Under the pieces are notes generated by a model. That model had not been told where the DNA came from and made no database searches. It saw only the letters and a program-made list of their open reading frames with translations. From assembly GCF_000315625.1 (NCBI RefSeq), contig NW_005434667.1, positions 343,160 through 389,026 of the forward strand: a stretch of DNA of 45,867 nucleotides, written 5' to 3'. This document shows positions 34,401 through 39,478 of the stretch, piece after piece. This DNA is from Guillardia theta CCMP2712. Taxonomy: Eukaryota; Cryptophyceae; Pyrenomonadales; Geminigeraceae. A program made the translations under genes and the position numbers. Position 1 is the stretch's first letter, and each line of letters starts with the position of its first letter.

Positions 34401-34872
34401 CATTGGACGAGAGGTCTTGTGTTATTCCGAAGCATCCCCCGGCCCCAGGACCATTTCCGGACGCGGCTTGGTTGAAAACAGGAGAAGGAACGCTCGCCCA
34501 CGTCTTGGATAGGCTTTCAGATATGGTAAGGACTTGACTCTGCTTCATCCACTGGACATTGGCTTCGGCACTGCCAGACCTGTAAGCACCGAAGAGGTTC
34601 GATCCTCCTGAAAACCGCGGGAGGTAGACTTCGATGACAGTGTTGGATGTCAGAATGTCATTCTCCTCACTCCAAGCTCCCAGGGACCCCCAGTAGATCT
34701 TGATGTCGGTTGCTTTCAGATCGGCGATGCCTCCTTCCAGGTGCAACTGAGCCGTCTCAGCGACTGTGTACTTCATCCCATGTAGAGTGGACACAGCAGC
34801 AAGCGAAGCCTTGCTCATAATGGCCAGTAGAACCATCACTACCTGTCGAACTGTTACACACACGCATACCAT
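22444..34872 (-). CDS. giant intronless modular surface protein (about 4,142 aa)
   Basis: A single uninterrupted frame of 12.4 kb. The first ATG is at 34872, with an alternative at 34836 (MVLLAIMSKASLAA); either gives a signal peptide. The C-terminus has a Ser run, then a glycine-zipper membrane segment (NVGAIVGGVIGGIVGAAVLG, near residues 4085-4110) and a 30-residue tail, so it is a type I membrane protein. Three module types are visible. Type A, spread over residues about 300-1880 at roughly 150-200-residue spacing, has a strand like ITLRSNMNM followed by ITISGLxG. Type B, residues about 1320-2890, has GSGYxxxPxV (NSGSGYFFAPTV, ASGSGYTISPRV, DGGYGYEYPPAV). Type C, residues about 2980-3780, has EVMxI...LTVxRAQxGTxAAxH. 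A Cys-rich stretch lies near residue 2800. Many N-glycosylation sites (NxS/T) are seen. It is likely a cell-surface protein; I do not recognise a named family. Confidence 0.8.
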   Translation of the reverse strand: MVCVCVTVRQVVMVLLAIMSKASLAAVSTLHGMKYTVAETAQLHLEGGIADLKATDIKIYWGSLGAWSEENDILTSNTVIEVYLPRFSGGSNLFGAYRSGSAEANVQWMKQSQVLTISESLSKTWASVPSPVFNQAASGNGPGAGGCFGITQDLSSNAFDLKQIRANSFSMCHWDSQKETLRLLMSSSQPITGVYISKVSMYQNYEAQGKQNGLGPLPPIGGIDEQWYQLAHVAIYQASGSVRSCAVSSISDFPSTPCTSDFLVYQVPFDQYRSVRFGTDLPPIPTRKEAGGVGTVAPPSFVYAAASGNNDGPNQAVCITVTLVSSSTIYSVASNPTTITLTGLTGSSSPSQYIQLFQNKCQCEGSSTAQELIPKRFRSSTSTKSVGQADFNADGALTLQLIPGHYIQAGEFVTFSFSLNTGGNQQTTRDLKVSLSGQRCLGNDFCTSSSSMTVTIPPKKFDSSSKILEVVGNRLRASMFQSSSDPGSMTNMFVTLRPNFNVEVGSVISFQGVCGTQTNTPYVTLMSNRLNGGTSLTDKCTGNPKEVDLADYWPSARLDWSIGRPLKLTLDNSLGLDARGIYVLSWSWQNLFSANSACSLTLTVQKGGVVNAEVVENIGNTVGNVASPGFIKYKIGQATTRPDTTNYICVTLRSNFRISTQPIAQGQNSVAQITISGLHGSQTAMAPIISACPTFDWNLFQLRPVSDPPTAHFVDKIVGGTLHRTTSWSAGSAVLTVNEDDEAGNVYFSIPQQQDVVFALVLKNPKGPNSCQSVSLSLSARGPGNHLVTQTVTMVQNALERALEDGEMDGDVCVLKTYDYNFPTRVIAQSSPVVQQSNIITITLRSNMNMLSSFYSSQITIVGLQGTDTPGTSLLATSVSDQYFPNIEKTTWDRSQGTLVVYLAKGICQLPVKGQPSNCIYAGWTYIWRYTFKNGAAEQTSPAVSISSQFAPDKRTNPQLMTPPMSSDFHALHMTRNLLNKYNIGQLNPAPGAVNPVCITLTSSKTITAPTTFTLTGLSMFSSSSNIALYDEYATAPLTGGLFQTVGANPQSNYATYDQSTIRFQLGPSQSLQESVKYKFCFRLTNSVTSHPSCPQVSLIVDSQSAPEAFKGSQTYLCNNDVSRKVRGYPSEPSGCAGYVSDRKFISSNMRSGSNVTASTVWVTMELQPNYPLMPGQTITVGSLLSMTNAGSSEVPCTIVRNGQVINSITSQHSNKGIFAPATFESVCKFIDSKIQISYTGGSAPSSNLVYDPYFDVSARRSKGLYKVEVIAGGSQYKAAIVIICDVTPGEEFWSKTTCTDAGVVFAAGTSARAKATVLSGTVSSINLTASGSGYTISPRVFIVDPTGSGSGALARAFVYDLSIFTVQLQLENQITPSSVEGFTVTAQSFVSSALDSGKLALSKSSLKFQEHNSSEVVFTVTPQLNLYEGDMLLVNLPAYDVITGPIFGVTSSPNPAFSTFSTQLEWELNYNEKDRARAYVSNGWAADGNRHRSGDGDVDGLFVLSPDDEGYNKNKDLCWSRVSCPWGLPDSDVTFGSSLSTLSLIKVQSTAASSLGYTQDICYKNSSFNLPHDSHYVGMQLKCRNNQHTATDGGQVTSVRVRHGGLTVVSGRYTETSGISAAAPTFVAAAVSAASQARGSLMYHVVGVQYMSGSSLTDGDMIVFDSTYQVSPAAASVSSLYSSSPAVQVTSPGLYSGFPYATVTGKDTQLQVLLSVSSASLSSQGSGYTTIPTVTTTLKPNVALPSTVQQLELPIFDVSLTNVTGTVITQSILDYSQANKCFVVAEEFPTSFLSDCQVMPKEQVGRYTGMTAMIGSNEYVIKQGAGGVYWVTDLQGNKPRNIDLANKPYTIYTQLQLQVAKGKWIRQGESISISIPSYRFRSIPSDTNAFVTRATDDASKTIKERTRFQLASPISVGNVGMAGAPTTRMFIFGGAISSGDSCTIPGSDIEAPQTSDGLTVNLAQTMTSVGANKPVFLPPSTWGSGYLRPAWFKGTCLSSRTLNGVFMLKGQSTGIEWIEIVTPGTSCSSNIIVIISSPAKYAVTDALTNSPVCPDDFSLCTQATAVATVNGGSITGVSLTNSGSGYFFAPTVRFENSDSNTPCDAFAVAHLSHNYTARLRVSPDSSLMMYRSQRDQYDSLTGLHSDVFSPVSLHKKHDARTLNAEIGTGYVAAIIITSLPPVSCAGPIEIEAPPSGRTAKAQTAAAGDLSSIQVIDGGYGYEYPPAVSFACKQGAARAILGFTTADVHMAGTRVNSSYTGLQPVLLSAATSAPAFQNSMDSPVVVGFNKACSNGVTQTYSRAGSGWNNSRVTGVSLPSSVDLAGFAFGFTSVTISPSPVNAHGLVDPAADALAVPTWSFPASGSVLANGVEGVVQPLPGIGSKNGKGVNGVILYDGPSSYVDLTSCHQAVLIFNSPQRLGGKTLKLQLLQPTGSSLPSYVIVQQGQGYANIPIVVDIAFNVGGSTKSYSKDFADLSSSQQTTCRPSYFAFNTAYQGYNVFSIFVRSSGTSTGPIGLTLDGVLLTREGYGYETAPAATFSCSGCSTSQCKDKTAISIANDVCTASDLIVDATVSQGCAGGCQRQVYANAFFSPNNGNGMQICSPAAAAGDYRTRKTLQMRVSNGLSAFSTKNVYTVRRGQGFQGAKGSLIFKLTANATFSFSSLCEVPKVIVEPPPRVGVQAEVNLDYHDTSYDPYTNRPSASLTAASKGFTAENATYTYLLKVINAGSGYLKPPSIRIVSSLGLLPTCPTPIVRAFPRNGLVASRVELIRNISLPEANQGSAKEKPTCSSGSFVVKSLCPDSQLCTSSYSQAELNPLPSCSMSSQCGSCITFPCPSHACAPDNCPSYLSTVLDASLSSVVPDEALAVIGWDARQQQPVLLNQGFGFSPNTPNPLRLEFPSDVGQAYPCAEILLYFSAGPSSDALQPGPLHWPGDLSYKQNAVRNYAGEVTEVNYLFRPGFINAVYGSFSNFPVTTLVSLTSSALLVVVSAGGFKVGDYIRLAEEVMLVNGVSQQQNTLTVTRGALNTTITSSFALGTVVRPFNPGSVLLKEIANDATTIQVSEASRFISDRYIQIEHEVMYISSVHAASLTVLRAQEGTLASSHAAFKPVGYIRPSQQYPIVLLEPISSSQTTFSVSDGSFFYTGASIKVLSEAMAITAVSGDTLTVKRAQASTSAAAYPKQVLVKLVQGTANVISVTTTSTSIVPSITRSSMNILSNVYASDTILSVRDPVQNTSSTGFQPGDYVLGMSIFYYSSSEVMLVLSVETARISGYLYQNLTVARAQFQTTATLIGRGFPITLSSSPRILQQSLSPTATNPVFSNSTGLQAGDILWAFPTQNEGNIEVMEYQSDGSVLRGLIPDYGGRSQVASVSKGAIVQTISQPAYFSPPYCTSNNGSLLNMTGISKFAVGDIVSDGLTAYNVTAIDAGLSQIKVESLYVPGASPSCSQQKNAILSYIVKMEGLRVLSTSWSLEEQTFLVDPSVVHTINLQTMVSDFYSAGDFVWIADKSTSSSGLFQVEYVGNYSLNVTVYTIPRSTVGKLYNFEKDTAILYKYERFDVTNGTALSPGDSVLFTWLLAGGTGYIISSTENEIRMKITAGKYVVNNPSPNSYSYYSYFHDMYENLLLIRVSKTSYARSKLALAIDSTVNTINLFDASGFRAGDNFIIDQEVMTIENLNGNLLLVKRAQQGTLAAPHAFDALVEWKAPVSATSSQVSSVTPLFRRDQHLRYISQLGPITLPSSIQQLSSYQNVWAELDEEIILIRQPALGIVKASDRGLRGTAVAAHVSNTTYNIPNAIFSWLFSFRSNLPGNSGFAALPVYEMNAAGVIALSGVHVLSGGSRVTSEPALKLILNHFLENEARGQSIAGPLYSYRTLIEQTFLQVDLSNKFTQRLIRPILTYPSTYQPWRFSADPLYFQDKMDGFDPASDSSILSPSHNSSNAINASSPNPFEPGSPVFVLDSLGQMLGDQAVPQQSLSVSDGAAYFYSIISRPSVLDSVWSSPPLLIVSTSSPTSVDLFLNDTVAGLYSNGQKTALLSSSTRMFVWKTDPRQLAVLAAPVSSAASSASSSSSSPAGGLNVGAIVGGVIGGIVGAAVLGLLAYKFVGNGKVAKSADVEMAPVYAPQAYGYIVQYTAPPVVRYP

Positions 34873-34875
34873 CAC

Positions 34876-34999
34876 GTCCTCTCAACAACCTGCTGCCCAA
34901 TTGCCATGGCGGCGGAAAGTCCTACACTAGTGGTACCCCTGGTCACCCCCTGTTCACCGGAATACCTTTTTCAATTTTACAGAGGAGAAAAAAAGTCAG
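34876..34999. promoter_or_regulatory. immediate 5' flank of the giant gene
   Basis: About 120 nt separate the giant gene start from the tandem array. It contains GTGGTACCCCTGGTCACC, which echoes the GGGTACTC/CCAGGGGTAC units of the array. No TATA box is obvious. Confidence 0.3.
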
Positions 35000-35765
35000 T
35001 CTGACTTCCCAAACCACAAGCCACGGGTACTCTTCCCGTACCAGACCACAAGCCACGGGTAAGAGTCCACAAGCCAGGGGTACTCGACAAGCCAGGGGTA
35101 CTCGACAAGCCAGGGGTACTCGACAAGTTTAACGCCGCCCGTTAAAACCCTGCGTTTCCCGAATAATGGCTCAATCGAAAAAAAAGTGATGTGATTACTA
35201 GACCACAAGCCACGGGTACTCCCCCATTACCAGACCACAAGCCACGGGTACTCTTCCCTTACCGGGGGCCACAAGCCACGGGTACTCTTCCCTTACCAGA
35301 CCACAAGCCACGGGTAAGAGTCCACAAGCCAGGGGTACTCGACAAGCCAGGGGTACTCGACAAGCCAGGGGTACTCGACAAGTTTAACGCCTCCCGTTAA
35401 AACCCTGCGTTTCCCGAATAATGGCTCAATCGAAAAAAAAAGTGATGTGATTACTAGACCACAAGCCACGGGTACTCTTCCCTTACCAGACTACAAGCCA
35501 CGGGTACTCTTCCCTTACCGGGGGCCACAAGCCACGGGTACTCTTCCCTTACCGGGGGCTGGCTTGTGGCCCAATTTGGGTAGAGCACTCTGCTTCCAGA
35601 TTTTCTCGTACAAATATACTATATTAATGGCTCAATCGAAAAAAAAAGTGATGTGATTACCAGACCACAAGCCACGGGTACTCTTCCCTTACCAGACTAC
35701 AAGCCACGGGTACTCTTCCCTTACCAGACCATAAGCCAGGGGTACTCGAGTTAGACCAGGGGTAC
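35000..35765. repeat. higher-order tandem array of CAAGCCACGGGTACTC units
   Basis: The basic unit is about 30 nt (CCACAAGCCACGGGTACTC plus TTCCCTTACCAG) and an 18-nt variant (ACAAGCCAGGGGTACTCG) occurs in triplets. These sit inside a larger unit that also carries TTTAACGCC, CCCGTTAAAACCCTGCG, an AATGGCTCAATCG block, an A-run and GTGATGTGATTAC. The AATGGCTCAATCG block recurs near 35166, 35421 and 35627. Translation on minus gives a repetitive EYPWLV peptide that I do not read as a gene. Confidence 0.9.
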
Positions 35766-36181
35766 TCTGGTCAAGTCCAGTATACTGTAGGTATTCAGCG
35801 CCGCCGCCATGGTACATGGGCAGCAGGTTGTTGGCTTGCTCTTCGAAGGTTGTGTTTTTCCTCTTCCTCTTGCTCCTCCCTCCTGCCCCCCCTCCTCCTC
35901 CTCCTCCTCCTCCTCCGAACCGGGAAGGAAGGAAGGCAGGGAGGCAAGTCAACACACTTCTCGAGAAGCACTTGTAGGAAGTTTTCCTAACAAAGAGGAA
36001 TAGTAGGAGGAAAAGGAGGAATGGGAGGAATAGCCTGGAGGAGGAGGAGGAGGATGGCGTCGCCGTCGTGCTTGTACGCGTCCACTGTAACTTTTGTGTA
36101 CACAGAAAAACGACTACAAGAACCCGCGTGAAGTGATCCCGTCAAGAAAACAACGAACAAGTGTGCGAAAGCTATGCACAA
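35766..36181 (-). other. possible exon(s) of a minus-strand gene, weak support
   Basis: On minus, a frame with RSKRKRKNTTFEEQANNLLP and MYHGGGAEYLQYTG (about 35780-35870) follows a poly-Gly stretch from a CTC repeat, then runs on into the tandem array without a clear end. Upstream, a frame with VYTKVTVDAYKHDGDAIL ends in a CTC repeat at about 36030. Both look protein-like, but I found no donor/acceptor pair with matching phase. Confidence 0.25.
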
Positions 36182-36429
36182 TCCCAGCGTGCTTTAATCC
36201 AAATATGTCGTTAGAAAAATAAGGAAATAAGCAAACTAAAATGTAAGAAGATGCATCCGCCTAGGACAAGTATTTATCGAAAGCAAAAGTCAGTAATGTT
36301 TCCTATCATTTCGCTCCCAAGCGCTGCTAGATGAGAACACCTTTTCTCATCTCAAACTTCGCTGCAAATGACAATTAAGAATTGGCACCAGACAGGTTAA
36401 AATCACGGATCATTTTCTTGAAAACTGTA
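36182..36429. other. A/T-richer intergenic, nothing identified
   Basis: I see no gene. It could contain the end of the retroelement remnant that follows, but no LTR was recognised. Confidence 0.4.
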
Positions 36430-37010
36430 TTCTTCATATGCTGAAAACGCGGTGTAAACTCCAAACGCACAGCATTATCTGAAATTTTCTCCTGCCAGTA
36501 TCTTGAAAGGACCAACGAAAGGAATTTTCATCTTACCCATCGCCTCGTGCAATTTCTGAAATCACGTGTAGACAACATGACAAAGTTTCCAATGTTGAAT
36601 TGAAAATCCTTTCTTGATTTCTTCACAAACTTCTCTTTCTGAATTGCTGACAAAGTCAATGGGTCTCTTGCCAAATCGACCAATGCTATAATCTTGTCAC
36701 GCCGGAACCTCCTCGACATCTTCAGCAGTGACGATCATCGGGTGTGAGATCCAACACGGTACGAATGTCACGACCATAGATTACCTCGAACGGTGTAAGA
36801 TTAGCGGCAATTCCAAATCCTCTCCAGATGCACGATGTAGTCATCCCAAGACTTGCTAACATGTTGCAAACACAAGATCCTCAATGCTTCGACAATCACA
36901 CTGATAAATTTCTCGACTCTCGACTTTGAGACTTTGGATGATAAACACTGCTGTGTCGCACATCAATGCCCATCAAGGTAAACTAGCTCCGTCCAAAACC
37001 AAACTCCCAG
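36430..37010 (-). mobile_element. decayed Ty3/gypsy integrase remnant
   Basis: Read on minus from about 37010 downwards, several short frames give recognisable integrase pieces in the right order. They are SSVYHPKSQSRESRN (the HPQ...G..ER.N motif region), EALRILCLQHVSKSWDDYI, then LTPFEVIYGRDIRTVLDL (the TPFEL.YGR motif). After these comes KDFQFNIGNFVMLSTRDFRN, matching the FKVGDxVLLST C-terminal domain of gypsy integrases. Stops and frame changes separate the pieces, so it is a pseudogene. No reverse transcriptase was found with it. It lies head-to-head with the gag remnant. Confidence 0.75.
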
Positions 37011-37197
37011 TATCAGACACCAACGTCTTACAGAGATGCCTTGTGCCCGATAGACAGTCTTGTTACGAAGCGGTTACGGAGTTCTTGCCGTTGTTCTTCT
37101 TGTAGCTTTCAAACTTTCAACGGCGAGATTTCAAACTCGTTCCCCGCGGCGGTGAGGCAGAGGTAGAGACACACAATGAGGCACTAAGAGACATACA
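37011..37197. other. junction between opposed retroelement remnants
   Basis: No gene is seen. A short direct repeat (ACACACAATGAG...ACATACAATGAG) lies at the start of the gag-side sequence. It may include the leader of the gag element. Confidence 0.4.
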
Positions 37198-38740
37198 ATG
37201 AGTGGAATTCTGGACTTGACACCTAGGACAACAGCGAGTCGGAGCACGGGTGGGACGCCCGGCCGCCTTTCCCAGACGAGAGATGTGCTTAAGAGATTGT
37301 TGATATCGAGTTTTAGTCTCGTAAGCAATGCGATCACGAAGAGGAAGAAGAAGGAGCAATTGGCATCTACGGACAGAGCTCGTTCTGCGACGGCAGACGT
37401 GCTCGGGGAAGGGGCAATTGGAAGGAGTCGAGACGTCGATTCCGTTCCAAGGCCGTCATATGATCCTCAGGATTTTGAGATCAGGGAGGAATCAACGAGC
37501 TCTATTGCAGCTGATGACATTGTTCAACACGGCTGCAGAGCGAACTTGCTGAAAGTCAGGCTAAGATCATGCAGCTGCAGGAGATTGTGGCTGCTTTGAA
37601 GGGTCAATGCCAGACGCCAAGTGGGGAAGGACAGGAGAATCGTCATCCATGTTCAACAGGACCGGCGGAACCGAAGAAAGTCAAGAGGCTTTTTGATTCG
37701 CGCAACGCGAGGAAATTCAATGGTGAGATGGAAGTGGAGTTCTCGGTGGTCACCTGGTTGGCGACGTTGGAGTTCCAGCTGATGTCTCAGGCGATTCCAC
37801 AGGAGCAGTGGGTCAGCTCTGCCCAAGGCCTCATGGGTGAGAATGTGACCAACTGGATTACCTCTTCCTGCTGGAATGCGAACATGAATAGACAGGAGAA
37901 GATGAAGTGGGAGGCACTGAATACAGGACGGATGTCATGGGATGACTTTACCAAACTCATGAGAAAGAAGTGGTTGTCTCCAGATTTTCCGATCCGGCTG
38001 ATGACTGTATTGCGGGATATGAAGCAAGGCCCGAAAGAGTCAATCTCCAACTTCATTCAGAGATATTCGGCGATGACAAATCGGCTTGTTGCTTGTGCTC
38101 CGGATAAGGTTTCATTCGGCAACTTCGTCATCAAACAGATATTCGTGAACAATGTGTCCTCAAAAACTGTTAAATCGCGGCTGATTGAACTGTTGTCAGA
38201 ACTTCGGGAAGCGGCAAGGGAATACGCACAGGAGGCGGGCTAGGAGTACATGGTACCGGTGGCTTGCTACCTGCCCAAGCTGTTCGAGAAGGCAGTTTCT
38301 GCGGCTCCGTGCGAAGTCGACACGGCTGCGACAGTGGCACTTCGAGCTGTTCGATCCGGTAAGGAAGACAGGAACTCTAAGCCAGCAAAGGAGAGGAAGC
38401 GGCTCAGGTGTTTCGAGTGCGGAGAAGAAGGGCACATACGTGCTAAGTGTCCGAAACTGACAAACGCTCAGCCTTTAAACGAGGATCGTCGCCTAGCGAA
38501 GGGGAGACCCTAGGCGACGCCAACCCTTAACGCTGCGTGCGCTACAGGATACAGGGGCGGACGAGAACTTCATCGATGAGCAGGTGGCTCGGAGGATTGG
38601 CTCTGGTCGGACTCAAGTGCGCAGCTCGAGTCAGACGAACCCATCGCGGTGGAGATGGCGACTGGTGTTGGTGAGATACCAAAAGGATCGGTGACACTTA
38701 AGTTTGCTTTGGAACCACGATTCCAGAGTAAGGCAAGGCC
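37198..38740 (+). mobile_element. gag: Ty3/gypsy-type gag and protease, truncated and mutated
   Basis: The first frame (37198 to about 37540, with KRKKKEQLAS and PSYDPQDFEIREES) shifts into a second that carries SELAESQAKIMQLQEIVAAL and the capsid-like WDDFTKLMRKKW plus ESISNFIQRYSAMTNRL (retrotransposon gag domain). A single in-frame TAG at 38241-38243 interrupts it, after which the same frame continues to a CCHC zinc knuckle (CFECGEEGHIRAKC) and stops at 38513. A further frame change gives a retropepsin active site, LQDTGADENFIDEQ, near 38545-38590, and another shift gives EPIAVEMATGVGEIPKGS. The element then stops at 38740, where the SCC4 3' segment begins. No reverse transcriptase, RNase H or LTR is present. 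Confidence 0.85.
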
Positions 38741-39478
38741 AATCGCGCTGACGGACTATCCACCCCTCCTTGTACTTCACGATAAAATCTACTATAGAGG
38801 AGGTGGGGTGAGCGGCGGGAAGGTGGGTGGTAGCCGTGGCCACTCTACGTTCAGTAACTTTACGAGGCTACTGATTAAAAGTCATCACACTGACAAGGAA
38901 AATTAGTTCAACTCCAACCACACAAGGAATACAGCAAGTATCTGATCATAGTCTGTCTCTCCTTCAACTCGTTTAAATGATCTCGTATTGACACATGGAC
39001 TAGTGTACAAGCGCTACTTGAAGCTACCAGGAATCCTCCAGTCCTTCACCACTATGTGATGGGGACTCGATCGAGCAGCAGCGATCGCTTCGTTGATTCT
39101 TCGCTCTCGATTGGCTTTCACGGTCAGGGAGGCCTTGGGGTGTGTCAGACCCTCTGGGTACGAGCAAGCAACCAACCTTAGCCACGTGGAATCGATCCGG
39201 CAGCTTGAGGTAGCATCGCTCCAGGCCTCGAAGTATCCTCAGCTCCAGCCACACGTCGCCCACCATGTTGACGCGTGTGTGAGCGTCCGTGAGCGACGCC
39301 AGCGCCTTCCGCTCGTCAGACACGCCAACAACAATGGCGTCTCACCGCAGTCGCTTGGTCGAGCATCAACAGCGCGTCTCCTCGAAGCGCTAAGATCTTA
39401 ATCTGTAGCTGAAAGTCGGAGTTGTCCTCTACCACGCACTCGCTCGCCTTCTGCAGGAGGTCGATGGCCTGCATCCAG
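38741..39478. repeat. segmental duplication, copy attached to the intact SCC4 gene
   Basis: The partner of 18259-18919. It spans the 3' flank (38741-39013) and the last exons of the SCC4/MAU2-like gene. The outer boundary coincides with the truncation point of the gag remnant. Confidence 0.85.

Noticed and set aside
25374-34537. Many 60-165-codon frames on both strands inside the giant gene
   Set aside because: They overlap one continuous 4,142-codon frame with signal peptide, modules and membrane anchor, and show no domains of their own.
34996-35955. EYPWLV-repeat peptide and related frames
   Set aside because: Products of the upstream tandem array; no start context or independent domain.
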